The notes: generated by a model not told the origin, from the letters alone. A stretch of 64,000 nucleotides of DNA from Rhipidocladum racemiflorum (GCA_036346355.1 CM070581.1:2480001-2544000), one strand, 5' to 3'. Numbered from the stretch's first letter, positions 32,641-45,559 are shown. A program made the numbers and translations.

Positions 32641-33559
32641 ATTTGCTAAGAATCGCTATCTGAGATAGATATGAGCCCTTTTCAAGTCAACATGGTTCAA
32701 TGTTCACACGAAAGAGAGGCCTGCAGGAAGAAGATAAAGCTAGGTTAAAGGGAGTTGTATCGCGAGACGAGGCAGTAGATCACTATCAGTTCTATACAAA
32801 TAGAAGCCGATAGGAATGGACAGAACTCGAGAACTGTAAAACCAAGAGGGGACTTGGAGGCTCGGTAAATGGTATCGGGCCGAGAGGGCTCCAAGAAAAA
32901 CCGATTCAAACCAAAGCCGCCTTCTCACAACTCCTGAGGAAGTATGAGAGGAGTAAGTCGAAGGTGTGACCCTCAACGCCACCGAACTTGCATCAACTAA
33001 GGCAAAGAGGACGAGCGTTAGCGGCCAGATATGTCATATCGGCCAGCTGCGAGGAAGAGAAACATCGATAATGTCCCTTTTGGCAGCTTTCTTTGGGAGA
33101 AAGGGATGACCTTACCACAAGAGTGTCTTGTCCTATGCAACACTCGTTGCATATCGGCCAAACCGGTCTCAGAAAAGATAGGTTGTCTGAACCGATATCT
33201 GATCATCAGATCTGGCGAGTAGGCCGATCCATAGAAGGTTGTCAACATCAGAGCAAGGCGAGTCCTCCCAAAATCAAGAACTATCGGCTAACACGGGTAG
33301 AATGGAATCCGACAGCGAGATGAGCAATTTAGCTGGAAAGATACGAAAGCCGATAGAACCTAAACTCTAGGTGGTGCCCTCCAGGGTCTTAGCAAATCAC
33401 AACGAGAAGGCTTCAATGATTGAAAACACAAGAAGAAAGGGAGGCCGAAAAGGAGAGCGAGAGGGATCGGATGTTCAACAAATTAAGACCGGTACCAATT
33501 TTGAAAAAGGAGTGGAGAAAAAGGAACAAATCGAGCAGTGATTCGGACCAATCGATTGA

Positions 33560-34250
33560 ATCAGGTTCTCGATGATCCGATGATACACCACCGATGGACA
33601 TAAACATGGTATTCGGCTCTACCTGCCGAGTTCAAAACTGAGGACTCGGCTGAGGAAGTGTTCGCCCAGTTATGTCTCGGAGCACCAGATGCTGTGTTCG
33701 AAAAGCCACAAGACATGCATCGGCATCTGAAACCATTATATCTCAAAGGGTATATTCATGGCCGATCGATATCTCGTATGTTGGTCGATGGCGGCAGAGT
33801 AACTGATCAATGATCATTAAGTACTTTAGAAAGTTGGGTAAAGCCGATGAAGACTTGATCAAGACCAATATGGTGCTAAATGACTTCACGGGAGATCCAA
33901 CCGAAGCTAAAGGCGTGATGGTGTCAGAACTGACAGTCGGTAATAAAACTTTGCCGACTGCATTTTTTGTGATTGAAGCCAAAGGCAATTACGCAGCTCC
34001 TTAGCGGAGGTGGATCCATGCCAATTGCTGTATACCATCAACTATGCACCAAAAATTGGTGCGGTGGAACGATGATACTGATGAAGTCGACTCTGGCACG
34101 TGACACATCGGCTCACATCATGGCTAGCCCCCGATACCAATTGGCCACACGAAGAAGCCGAGTGTATATCGTGAAAAGCCTTGGACAATTGCGATTTTAT
34201 CTGCGTGAGAAATCGTGGATTCAAGCCGATCACCGGTCAAACCCAACACG
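33560..34250 (+). pseudogene. E3 protease
   Basis: HLKPLYLKGYIHG then MLVDGG (about 33780), RKLGKADEDLIKTNMVLNDF, EAKGVMVSELTVGNKTLPTA and FFVIEAKGNY, followed in another frame by WIHANCCIPSTMH. This is a Tat-type retropepsin. The frame breaks right after the catalytic VDGG (GRVTDQ then a stop). Confidence 0.75.
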
Positions 34251-34599
34251 CTTGATCGGACATTTGCAAGTAGTAAGAAGATGGAGTACAAGACACTAGC
34301 AAAGCTACGAGAAAGGGCGGAGCTATCGGCAAAGCGAGAATACTGAAGAAGTTGAGGATTTTGAAGAAGAAAGAAAAGGGTTAGGATTTATCACGATTTG
34401 CTCGAAGAGATTGATATTCGTGGAAGGTGATAGCAAAAGACCAACGCTTGTAAAGTGCTAAACTAGAACCCGATTATAAAGCAAAGTTGGTCGAAATACT
34501 CAAGAAGTATAAGGATTGCTTTGCATGGGAGTATTATGAAATCGGGTTTAAGCCCGACTAGTCGAACATCTACGCCTATAAAGCCGGATATCGGCGTTC

Positions 34600-35230
34600 A
34601 AACAAAGCACTTACCTAATGGTTCAATCCTACATTGTATGACGCTATAAAGGAAGAAGTAGGACGATTACTAGAGGCAAAGTTTATCCGCCTTGCCGACT
34701 CGAGTGGGTCTCAAACATCGTCCCTGTAAAGAAGAAAAATGGCAAACTTAGGGTATGTGTCGATTTTAGAGATTTAAACAAAGCTACACCAAAGACGAGT
34801 ACCCAATGCCTATAAGCCGATATGCTTATCGATGCTGCATCTGGGAATAAAATCATAAGCTTTTTTGGACGAACGCTGATACAATCGATATTTATGGCGA
34901 GCCGATATATCCAAGACTTTTCGGATGTCCGATGTCCAGGAGCTTTAGGGCTATATGAATGGAAAGTTATGACCTTCGGTTTAAAAAATGCTTGGTGCTA
35001 CTTATCAACGTGCTATGAACCATATTTTCCATGATTTGATCGGCAATACTGTGGAAATATACATTGGACGATGTAGTAGTAAAGTCCAAAGAAGATCGGC
35101 AACATTTAGCCATTTGGAAAAGATGTTCAAAGCACAAGGGTGCATGGTTAAAATGAACCCTCTCAAATGTGCTTTACCGGCCGGGCAATTTCGGGTTTAC
35201 GGTGCATGAAGGAGGAATTGAAGTAAGCCA
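34600..35230 (+). pseudogene. E3 reverse transcriptase
   Basis: Blocks in order: IRLADSS-like linker, VPVKKKNGKLRVCVDFRDLN (about 34725), ADMLIDAASGNKIISF, GALGLYEWKVMTFGLKNAWC, YQRAMNHIFHDLIGNTVEIY, the shifted catalytic DD near 35066-35073 (ATTGGACGATG), then KMFKAQGCMVKMNPLKCAL. Catalytic codons survive only across a one-base shift. Confidence 0.8.
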
Positions 35231-36230
35231 AAGTAAAAGCCATAGCCGATACTAAACCGCCAACAAGCAAAAAGGAGTTGCGGTATTGATTGGAAAAATC
35301 AATTACTTACAGCGTTCATCTCAAACTTGTCGTATGCATTCGTGCTTTCACACACTTGAAAATTAAAGACAACCTAGAGTTCAAATGGGGAGCCGATCAG
35401 AAAGAGCCTTCGACGACATAAAAGGTTATCCGATGAGTCCACTGTGTATTGACCGCGCCAAAACACGGTATACCTTTTAGACTATATATATCGGTGAAGG
35501 TGATTCGATTGGAGCGCTTTAACACAAGAAGCCGATAGGAAGGAGCAGAGCAATATTTTACTTAAGCGGCGTTTTCCTCGGATGCGAAACCAGGTATCCC
35601 CTAGTAGAAAAATTATGCTTATCATTGTATTTTGCTTGCACCAAGTTAAGACATTATATGCTAGCTTCCAAATGCGCTCATAATATGCAAAACCGATGTA
35701 GTTAAATACTATTATCGCGCCAATCCTCGCGGTGACGGTAAGTGGGCATATGCCTTAGCAGAGTTCGAAAGTTATCCTATGAGCTCGCTTAAATCGTGAA
35801 AGGACAAGTGTGGCGATTTTATCACAGGAAGTGAAACATTGATGGGAACAACTAGTGTAACTCCTTGGCATACCGTATTTTGATGGATCGTGTGCCAAGA
35901 AGGCGAAGGCATCGGTGTGATATTAGTTTCACCTAGGAAACAAGAGGTATGGCTTCATGTATCGGCCAAATAGCCGATGTTCAAATAATCAAGCGAATAC
36001 TAAGCATTACTAAGGGTCTACAATCAAGTAGATAGCATCGAGTGAGAGACGCCGAAGCTTTTGGAGATTCGATGTTAATTGTACAAAGAAGTCGTAAGAG
36101 AATCTGATGCAATGATGATGCACTAACCCAAGATGCTTGCATCAATGCCTCCTGCATCATCGAGATGTTCACTACATTTTCCATAGAACATATCCCAGAG
36201 AAGCTAATGATAAAGCAAACCGATTGGCAC
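35231..36230 (+). pseudogene. E3 connection/RNase H region
   Basis: Fragments such as KINYLQRSSQTC-like, NLEFKWGADQK, and later EKLCLSLYFACTKLRHYMLAS (about 35610) are in several frames and fit the connection and RNase H domains. More decayed than RT. Confidence 0.55.
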
Positions 36231-37570
36231 AATGTGCATCGGTACAAGATTGAAAGCCGATAGTACCAATCGAGCTAAGCGTTTGGCGATTTTATGTGTT
36301 CACCATAATCGACCGAGAACGAGAGATAAGGGATTATTTATCGAGATTCAAATAAGCCGACGAAGCAAAGGTCAAAGGCGCAAAGCACTCAAATATGTTC
36401 TACTAGAAGATGTATTGTACTTCCGGACTATGGAAGGTCCGTCATAAGATGTCTCGAGGAACCGAAGAAGCCAAAGTATGGCGATGGTGAAGTCCATGAA
36501 GGCATTTGTGGATCACATCAATCGGCCCATAAGATGAAATGGATACTAAAGTGACAGGTATTTTTGGCCGATTTATGTTAGAAGACCGCTTCAAATATTA
36601 TAAAGGATGCCAAACGTGCCAAAAATTTGGTAACATACGATTAGCACGACATCGGCTTTGCATCCCATCGTCAAACCATGGCCATTTAGAGGATGGGGTA
36701 TAGACATAACGGACAAATATTTCCGTCATCTAGCAAAGGACATAAATTCATCCTTGCGCCCACGGATTATTTCTCAAAATGGGTTGAGGTCGTACCACTC
36801 AAGAAGGTTACTAGTAAAGAGCTAATCGACTTTGTAAATGAACACATCGTCCATCGGGTTTGGGATTCCACAAACAATCACTCTACCGAAGTGCATCGTG
36901 TTCATGTCCAACGATTTCAAAGGTTTCTTGGGAAAGTCTTGGGATAAAATTACTCAACTCTTCCCCTTACTACGCCAGCAATCTACAGCCGAGTCACAAA
37001 CAAGACATTGATAAAGCTGATAAAAAAAGAAAATTGAGGAGGAACCAAGGAGATGGCATTCAACGCTATCGGAGGCTTTATGGGCTTATCGGCTATCTCA
37101 TCACGGATCAACTAAATTGTCACCCTTTCAATTGGTATATGGACAAGAAGCCGCTTTTGCCCGTTGAAATCAACATCGGCTCAATAAGGCTACGCGAGCA
37201 AAGATAAGATATCACCGATGAATACAAACGAGCGATCTTTGGACAATCTGGATGATTTGGTCAACTAAGGCCGATCACGCTAGATCGGGCTTAAAAAGAA
37301 TAAAGAGATGGTTGCCGGGTCGTACAATAAAAAAGTAATTTTAAAATCATTCAATCAAAGCCGATTTAGTATGGAAAACCATATTGCGAATTGGGTCTAA
37401 AGATAATCGATTCTACAAATGGTCTCCCAACGGGAAGGACCTTATAAGATCAATCAGGTTGATTCGAATTCATATATATTGGAATCCTTAGAAGGGTTCG
37501 CCCTACCTAAAGCAATCAATGGAAAGTATCTCAAGGCATATCACCCAAGCATATGGGTCTGGTCCTAACT
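36231..37570 (+). pseudogene. E3 integrase
   Basis: NHGHLEDGV, PSSKGHKFILAPTDYFSKWV, EVVPLKKVTSKELIDFVNEH, GIKLLNSSPYYAS, and at the end AINGKYLKAYHPS with a stop by about 37570. These are integrase core and C-terminal blocks of the same gypsy family. One 84-codon frame (36693-36947) holds the core start. Confidence 0.75.
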
Positions 37571-37832
37571 ACAAAGAGGAAGGCATCGAGATCAATGACA
37601 AGCACATGCATATAAAATCGGTCATACAAATGATGCCAAAGTCGATTTAAAACATCCATCCACAGTTAAAAGTTTACAAATCGGATGCACAGTGATCAAA
37701 TAAAAGTTCAAAAGACGTCATCTCAAGTTTAAAGTAATATTACGTAGATTGGCCACAATCGATCAAGAATCAAAGACTAGTGTAGTCCCGACCGGGCAAA
37801 TGGGCTCCCAAAGCCGATAGTGCATTGCCGCT

Positions 37833-38465
37833 CTACCGATGGTAGCTTGAATCTTCTATTAATTGTTGATCAGCCTCAGATCGCCGGAATCGACTATTTT
37901 GGCCGATTGGGTTTTGACTTGTGCAAAGACCTCGCCAATCTTCTTCCTCCGCGGCCGGTGAAGATGTAGATTCCAGTAATGCCAATCGGCGTGCAAGTTC
38001 TTTTGTGACCAAGGCCAATCGTTTCTTCAAGTTTGGCCTTGAGTGGGGCTCAACTCTTGAGCCTTGCTCTTAGTCATTTTAAGTGTAGCTGCACTTGGTC
38101 AAATGTGCTCTTCGGGATTTGGCATCGCCATGAGCTTGTCCAAGATCTCTTGGCTCGGCTTGTTGGGCCTTCCTCTGCTCAACTCTTTGCTTGGTCGACT
38201 CGCGTCTGGCCAAGAGCGCCCGCAAGTGGCACTGCTCAAGGCGATTCATTCATTGCGGCAGAAGGGAGATCGGCTTGCATGGTCGCCATGGCATCCTCGA
38301 TGTGGTTGCGTGTTAGCGGTGAGAGCCGCTCGTTGCATCACCTCGTCGAAGACGATTGTCGCTCCTGCATACCCGGCCAAGCGATAAAGGTACGGCCGAT
38401 CTTTGGAAGCAGAGCCGCTATTATACGTTGGATGTCACCAGGGTAGTCGTCGATGGCCATGATCT
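37833..38465 (-). pseudogene. E3 antisense accessory ORF remains
   Basis: On the minus strand MAIDDYPGDIQRIIAALLPKI begins near 38461 and, after frame changes, MKKRLALVTKELARRLALLE and STSSPAAEEED follow at 38030-37833. The charged, helix-prone text and position match the antisense extra ORF of Tat elements. Broken as read. Confidence 0.4.
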
Positions 38466-40699
38466 CCGGCCGTCAAGCTCGTCAAGAGAAAAGCCTAAAG
38501 GTGGCTAAGTCCATCGACGGAGTCGAGGCAGGAAGCCAGTTTTGGAGATGACGGCGAGATGGCGGAGTAAAGAGCCACAATGCGCAAGATAAGCACGCTT
38601 GGCTTGAGTCTTCTACGACGGCTTCTAGCAATTGAACGGAGGGTTTCTGAAAAATATTTTCACGATAAGATCAAGGAAGTCAAATTTAAGTCAAGAACGA
38701 AGGTCGAAGCTAACCGGGCAGAGTTTATCCGGTTGGAGATGCTTTCTTGCATCACGGCCTGCAGCTTTGGGGATCGCTAATGACAACTCTCGGCTTTCTT
38801 CTCAAAACGAACATGGGGTTTAGCCGAAGAAGCATGAAACTTCATTTGGTGGAAATGGAACCGATACTACAGTGCTCGTGGGCGGCAAAGATCGAGGCGA
38901 TGATGGGCTATTGACCCCCAACGTGCGGAGGATAAACCGGCAAGAGGGTCGATGACTCTTGGCCGTTTGGAGCGATCGTCGTACATGCGCTATGCAGTTG
39001 ATCTTTTGCTAGTCCGGAAAGGGTAGAAGATATGATTAAGCCGATGAAAATCTTATTCCAATAAAACAACAAAATGAAAATACCTCTAAAGATGAGTTAA
39101 GCGTCGCTCGAACTCGAGCTAGACCCAAAGAACGGTCTCCGCTTGGCTCTAAAAACTGTGAAGAAAAGAGGATGACCTCGGGAATAGTGCGCCTCCATAA
39201 GAGTGCCTCACTTATAGAAAGCCCACCATGTGGTAAATTGGCCGACGACGCGTGTTTAACACAAGGAAGGGCAAGTCTACCACATGGAGTTCATCGACTA
39301 GCTCAATAATAAGATCGCCAGCAATGAGAGTTAGTTACTTTGTTTCGTGGTTTAATCATCCTAAGCAAAGGAAAGCAAGGAATGGTTTGTCCGAAACCCA
39401 GCTGGCGTGCATAAACTGAAGGATGGTAGAACTCATAGGTCGGCTGAAATGTTCTATTTCGAGTACTTAAGCCGACATGGAGGATGCAAGGAGAAATCAG
39501 CAGGGGAAGAGATCAAGAGTAGATTGGGGCATTAGAGAGCTATCAGAATTTAAACGAAGAAAAGAAGGCCACGGGAGAGCGGCTAATTGGCTATACTAAA
39601 AGAAATCTCTGATTAAAAGAGGCTTGGTTAAGATTTAGGAAAAGGACAAGTATTTATGGCCGGAGAGATTTTTGTTCATCGATTTACACATGATGAATTT
39701 TTCGCACGGGGATCGGCTAGGTTGAAATCTGGGGATGGCGCCCTCAGAAAGTCTTCCGTTGGGAAAGCCCGATTCTTCCGAAGGGTCCGGATAATGAGGC
39801 GGCCGAAACGCAAAGAAAGCCAAATCTGGATAAACCAAAGAGGGCCGTAACATTACCCGACATAGGAACCATTGCGCTGAAAAGCGACTCGGGTGATATG
39901 CATCATATGGTATACAAATACCAGCAAGGACTTCCCTAAAGCTAGCCAGATGACCCATAACTAGTTGCTCCGACATAAATTGATAGACACAGGTTGGTCC
40001 TAGGGAAGCGCCACGGAAGAGGAATCGGTCCTAACCATAAGTTGATGAAAGCTACGTGTTCTTCATCTCGATACAGGCCGGTTACTTTGTTGTTATTTTG
40101 GATATATCTAGACCAACCTTCTCCCTTTTTCCTGGTCAATTTGAACTCGAGGTTTACCACTAAAGCCGATATTTGATCTCCATCAGGCCTAAGACAACAT
40201 AATTCAAAGCCATGTCTAGAAGGGTTGGGTCGATGGGACCTGGGTTAGAGGAAAAAGAAGGCGTTAAAAGAGTCCGACCAAAAATAGCGGTGCAATGGCT
40301 ACTAAAGATTCATTGGGCTCTGGAGCAGCTAAGGACATGGGGATACACTCAAAGAATGCCCATACCCTCCCACTCCGGGCTCTCTTTGGGCCGATACTCT
40401 AATGTACCAGACCTCCGGACCCTTGAGAGTCGGCCAAGCCCTAAAACTTTTTGACCACTGCGTTGATGTTGTAACCAGGAAGCCGATAAAGGGAGTCTAG
40501 GATTTCATCTCCAATGACAAAGATTCGGGTTCTATGGTTCCTATAGGACCTAGGAAATCGATGATCGCTATCTCGGGATCGGAACAAGTACCGAGATGCG
40601 TCCATTTCAAATGATGCTATGAGAAGAAGGGTTGAGCGGAGGAAAGCCGATTTCGGATTAACGAGAGCACGCCCGGTGAAAATGACTGCAGGAGCCTCA

Positions 40700-40707
40700 T
40701 ATTTATA
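40700..40707 (-). promoter_or_regulatory. minus-strand TATA box in E3
   Basis: The minus strand reads GAGGTATAAATATGAGG about 170 bp inside the 3' LTR, oriented toward the antisense ORF remains. Same arrangement as in E1. Confidence 0.45.
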
Positions 40708-40878
40708 CCTCGATGAAAAGGTGAAAAGGCGGCGATTCTTTGCATTGAAAACGCACCGAGAACGTGCGGCGCCATTAATGGGGAAGTTACCGAGGTGAAT
40801 CCTAAGCGACAATGCCGATCACAGAAAGAAGGATTTTTGAAAGATAACAGGTTACCTTTCAAAAAAATGGGGAGCATA

Positions 40879-41492
40879 TGTTTGCACCAAAATTCGGCAT
40901 GTATTGAAATCGGTCACGAAAATAGAAGTATCCGTCTGAAAAGAATCGATGCTTGACTTCGGAAAAGGAATCCGCTTCTATAAAAGGAAAGGAAATCGGA
41001 TAAGAGGTCGACACGGGTAAACACACCGTATCCATATGCGACTGATCGGATCGGCGGCGTGTTATAAAAGTGGTGGACGCCAAGCAAAGAAAAAAATCAA
41101 TTCCAACAAAACCTACTTTTTACAAACCTTTTCTTTTACATTGCTTTAGCTTCATAGATTTCTTTGCAAGTCGACGGAATCAACATAGCTACGACGCGAT
41201 TGTTGATTTTAGCCGATTTTACCTGTGTTTGATTTGCTTGCTTTTGTTGCGCGCACGCCTTCCTGCCGATTCTACCTTATATCCCGATCAATCAGAATCG
41301 TTGATCTAGTTATCTCCTAATCGGTTTTTGCCGACTAGCGAAAAGCCGATAGATCTTTGTTTATCGGCTTTGATCGAATTACAAATTTTACCTTGTCGAT
41401 TTCGGGTCAAATCGACTGGCACGCTCTGCAAACCCGGTGTTTGTCTTGTGTGTTCGAGGCCTAAAACCCCCTTCACGTTTTTCGCGCGAACA
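40879..41492 (+). repeat. E3 3' LTR
   Basis: TGTTTGCACC...GCGCGAACA; TATA box TATAAAAG at 41063-41070. 614 bp against 599 bp for the 5' LTR, with many small indels. Confidence 0.85.
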
Positions 41493-41708
41493 ACTTGGAT
41501 CTTACGTTTTTCTACTAAATCGTAGTATTGTACGTATTATGTGTTAATTCTGGTGATATGTACATAAATGTTATACATGTATATGGTTTGGACCAAGATT
41601 CAAGTCTTTATTTGGACCTGAATTAGACATATACCTATTAGTTTTAGATTTGAATTGAATTGGATTTAAAAAAATAAATATTTATATTTATATCATACTT
41701 GTGCTGGG

Positions 41709-42187
41709 TAGATGTGGGCACTTGGGCCGGCTCGAAGCAAGACGGATGGCCCCGCAAAGCTCCAGACGCAATCAGAGCACTGCGTGTCGCCTGAGAACCG
41801 GGCACGATGGGCGGCACGGCCCGGCACGATCGTTTTGGTCGTGGTTTGGGCCGGGCTCGTGCCGACCCGGCACGAACGGGCACGAAATCATAGATTAAGA
41901 CCTAAAAGTTGGCAGATATTGTTGATTCAAGGCATCTTCAAGCATTGCATTTGTGTTTGACATTTTGTTGATATGATTAGTCTCTTATGTAATTTAAATA
42001 GGTAGTTTAGTAGTAGTGATGTGTTTTATTTCTTTGCTCGTCACAATAGTGAAAATGGGTCGGGCCTAGGCTGGCACGGCACGAAGCGCAAATGGGCCGG
42101 GCCTGAGCTCGCCAAAGGCACGATTTCGGCTCGAAGCACGATGGGCCCGGGTCGGGCCTGCACGGCACGGCACGACGCCCACCTCTA
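41709..42187. mobile_element. hAT MITE, 479 bp
   Basis: Ends TAGATGTGGGC and GCCCACCTCTA (inverted). Exact 8-bp target duplication GTGCTGGG at 41701-41708 and 42188-42195. Subterminal parts are rich in GGCCCGGCACG words in both orientations. Non-coding. Confidence 0.8.
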
Positions 42188-42218
42188 GTGCTGGGTTTGG
42201 ACCCATTGTCACCCGGAC

Positions 42219-42573
42219 TCACCGAGCCGAGCGAGCGAGACGCGACCATGGGGCACGCCGAATCGAGTGCTTTTGGACCGGGCAGATGCGTCAGCCATCG
42301 GTAGTCGGCGACGCATTATCCCATGTGCACGCAGCTTCCAGAGCGGCGGTGTGGCGCCTTTGGGGGGACAGGGCAATATGACGTGACCCCAAACGTTTTT
42401 CATGCATTTTGGCTTCGTGCTTATTGTTTTATGATATAGATAGTATCTTGATTTAAGTTTAGAAGAATTTTATCTACTAAGTAGACGAATTTAATATATT
42501 TTCCGTTGGTTTTACTCTACAGAAAGAGCTTTGCCCCCTTTTGTGTGTGTTCCCTCTACTTTGTTCTTGTGAT
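42219..42573. other. intergenic, nothing recognised
   Basis: No gene, RNA or repeat structure seen. Confidence 0.45.
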
Positions 42574-42939
42574 CAGGGTTAAAAAAATTGCTCGATTTTT
42601 GTCCATATCGATGCGGTTCGGCTTCCATAACCGCTCGATAAACCAGTCTAATTCAAAAAATTACAAAAAATTTACGTGACATAAACCGGTTGAAAATAGG
42701 TGGAAATGATCGATTTTTGTAAAAAAAATCGATGAAAATCGTTCCAAAAAATAGACTGCCAAAAAAAGTTCAACTAATCTGTCGATTTTTCACGAAAAAT
42801 CATCGATTTTCTAGAAAAATCGTCGATTTTTGAAACTACATGATTGTTAACGATTTTTTGCCATTTTTTGGCTCGATTTTTCCTGTTTTCGAAAATCAAT
42901 TTTCACACGATTTTCGATAAAACGATTAGTGAAACCTTG
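42574..42939. mobile_element. hAT MITE of the CAGGGTT family, copy 1
   Basis: Left end CAGGGTTAAAAAA, right end GTGAAACCTTG (inverted). Exact 8-bp target duplication CTTGTGAT at 42566-42573 and 42940-42947. The body is packed with CGATTTTT/AAAATCG words that form inverted pairs. Confidence 0.75.
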
Positions 42940-42947
42940 CTTGTGAT

Positions 42948-44339
42948 TTCAATGGCATGTTGTTGATTGATCGCGAGCACGAAGCTCTACATGCTGAAGC
43001 CTTAAGATCAATCTACATGCAGCGTATGTCGTTCTATATTCTTTGCAAGAAGATTAATCTTGTTTTCTTGATACTAATCACAGATTGATCTACGCTTGAT
43101 TTGCAATCTGCGTATGAGAGGTCGTTCTCATCAACACAAAGACAAAATCGCATACATGCATGAACTAGCGCACAACGTTCTACCAAGGTTAATCGAGTAC
43201 ATGTACTTGCGCCGATCTACATTGCATCGCAATCGTCCTGTAACACGCGACTAAAATCGGCAACAAACCCTACGTAAGTTCAATCTATGTAAGTTGATCA
43301 CACATGAACATCTAATTAAATCCTGCAAATTGGTTTTTGCTAATTAGATTACGTGCTAATCTAATCTAACTTTGCAATCAAAAGTTATTGTTCGTCACAC
43401 AACAAAGGAAAAAGGAAAAGATGCGCCATCGGTCAGCCCCGAAGGCCGACGACCGGCTCCATGAAGCCACATAACCAACCGACAACTAGTTCACGCCACC
43501 AACACCGCGCTCCCGCTGGGCGCCCGCCCAACATCGAACTTGGCACCTGCTCACTATCAATTCAAGACGTCGGCTAGGGCTCTGTGCTCGAAGCGCTGCT
43601 GCCCTGTAAGTGGACATGGCGGTGGCGACGATGTCACCATGCCTATACATGCTCGCCCATGGCCTCACCGACGATTGGTCCTAAAGGCCGTTGACTAGCG
43701 TCAGCTCCGTTGCCCCAGGCTCGATGTGCGAATGCGCCTTCGCACACCACCGGCGCTGCGTTGCTCCCATGCCATAGGCCCCCGGTCGTGAGGAGCAATA
43801 GTCCACGGGCCTCTCAGTTTCCGCAGCCACCGGCGAATGCGGCCGCACGGTGGTAACCCGTCGTCTCCCGCGACAGCGCCATGCATCCCAAAGCATGCAT
43901 TCGCGGGCCCTCGACTTCTGCACCCGTGGCGGAGCGGCTCTTTGTTTTCCACATTTCCTTAATGAAGGATTGAAATATTTAGTCTCCCTAAGAATATAAT
44001 TTGTGGTGCAACTGTCTACGAGACATATTTCCTTCTCCGCTATAAGATTATATGATTGTTTATATTAAAGAAACAAATTTTAGTCAATTTAATTGTTGCA
44101 ATATGAATATATTTAAAATATAGAACAAGCATAGCATAAATAAGCAAATATTTTAGTAAATGACACTTTATTGAGTTACAACTGATAATCGCTCAACATA
44201 AGTGTAGACTAAATGTTCATTCAGGAATATAAATACCAAAATGATAAAATATGGCTCTTAATGAGACTCAATTAACGAAAATGCGACATCGATTAATAAA
44301 ACTAAAAGGAGTAAAAGGGAGACCAATGCATGTATCCAT
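42948..44339. other. intergenic with a GC-rich patch
   Basis: 43400-43960 is GC-rich with open minus-strand frames (Arg/Gly-rich), but I recognise no protein. The remainder is AT-rich. Possibly remains of captured or decayed sequence. Confidence 0.4.
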
Positions 44340-45010
44340 ATAAATCATGTTCCTCCTCTTGAGAAACATTAGTATTCTTTTGGAATTCCTCAAGTTCGGC
44401 ACCAAGAAGGTCGTTTTCATCTATAGGTGAGTTCCCATATCCGAGTAGGCTCTTTTTGAACTCGGCTATTGGATTAGGGACAATATCATCCTTCCTCTCA
44501 TCTTCTTGCCCAATAACTGATTAAGCGATGAAATGTGCCTCAACCTTATTTTTTTGAATCTTCTGGTATCTCCTAGTGGATTTCATGTAAAGTTCCAGCA
44601 AATGCTTTGGAGTGTGACGAGTGCATGACCAATGGCCTCCACACCTAAAGCATGGCTGAGGAGGGTTAGCAGCCTTATTGGCCTGACCTTGCTTCTAAAA
44701 TGTTCACTGGCCATTTCCTTTACCTTTCCACTGGGGTTTGCCCTTTTTCTTATTGTTTATGTCATTCTTCTATTTTTTCTCCCTTTTTTCATTGGGCCCT
44801 TTCTGCAGCCTCGGCTATTACTAGCCCGTTGAGCCTTAGCATGTGCTTTAGGCAATACTTGACTTCCATTAGAAAGTCCATGATGATTCTTTATTATGAG
44901 TTTATCATGTTTTTCTTGTTCCAGCAGAACATAAATAAGCTCAAAATACTTCTGGCACTTTGCATGACGGCACTGTTGCTACAGTATTCTCATATTGAGG
45001 TGAAAGGTGC
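44340..45010 (-). pseudogene. Ty1/copia gag fragment
   Basis: Minus strand: EKHDKLIIKNHHGLSNGS, then KGKPQWKGKGNGQ, KAANPPQPCFRCGGHWSCTR (zinc-knuckle variant), HTPKHLLELYMKSTRR and LLGAELEEFQKNTN. This is the C-terminal half of copia gag with stops and shifts. No LTR or pol is attached. Confidence 0.65.
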
Positions 45011-45158
45011 ACAACATTTATGAAAATTTTATGCGGGATACATATGAAAATTTTGGGGGGGGAATACATATACAAATTCAAACTTATCTGGCAAATTCAG
45101 CATCCGATGGAATTGGAAACATGTCATTCGTTGACACATGCAGCTAGATACTCTACAT

Positions 45159-45537
45159 CAGGGTTCAACTTATCGCAGAAAATCGTGAGAAAATCATGAT
45201 TATTGGCATTATCGGTGGGGTAAGATATCAAAAATCGTTAGGAAAACCGGTTAAATTCAAAAAAATCTATGCGACATAAATATCGCAATACTCGGTGAAA
45301 ATCGAGAGAAAATTGGTCAAAAAATTGGCTCTAAGAAACATTCAATTGGCTGGTCAAAACTGAGAGAAAATCGGTTAAAATTGAGAGAAAAATGTAAAAA
45401 CGGCAGATTTTCGTTTTTTTTAAAAAAAAAAATCAAAATTTTGTATTTCAAAATCATACGATTTTTTGTGATTTTCTGCAAAAATCGGTACCAGAGCAGA
45501 GGCGATTTTCTCTTCGAAAAAGATAAGGTGAACCCTG
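45159..45537. mobile_element. hAT MITE of the CAGGGTT family, copy 2
   Basis: Left end CAGGGTTCAACTTATC, right end GATAAGGTGAACCCTG, inverted with two differences. Flanks CTCTACAT (45151-45158) and CTCCACAT (45538-45545), one mismatch. Body rich in GAGAAAAT/ATCGG words like copy 1. Confidence 0.75.
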
Positions 45538-45559
45538 CTCCACATTGCAGAATTGATTT

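Larger units (their letters stand above)
37571..40878. other. E3 spacer between pol and 3' LTR
   Basis: 3.3 kb without sense coding. Minus-strand coding-like pieces are at 37833-38465 and a minus-strand TATA box at 40700-40707. The rest is open in short, unconserved frames only. Confidence 0.5.
30165..41492 (+). mobile_element. E3: Ty3/gypsy (Tat-like) retrotransposon
   Basis: LTRs 30165-30763 and 40879-41492 with a perfect target duplication ACTTG at 30160-30164 and 41493-41497. Gag, protease (VDGG motif), RT, RNase H and integrase follow in Ty3/gypsy order. A 3.3-kb spacer with minus-strand coding remains lies before the 3' LTR. All pol frames are broken. Its sequence is quite different from E1 although the architecture is the same. 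Confidence 0.85.
30070..42210 (+). mobile_element. hAT-like element hosting E3 and a second MITE
   Basis: The left end is TAGGGGTGTAATAGATC, a hAT-type terminus. The right side, TTTGGACCCATTGTC, loosely matches its inverse. The exact 8-bp sequence ACCCGGAC occurs at 30062-30069 and 42211-42218. Removing E3 (30165-41492) and the MITE at 41709-42187 leaves about 0.3 kb of AT-rich sequence with GGATTAGA/TTTGGAT repeats. The right terminus is decayed, so the exact end is uncertain. Confidence 0.5.
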
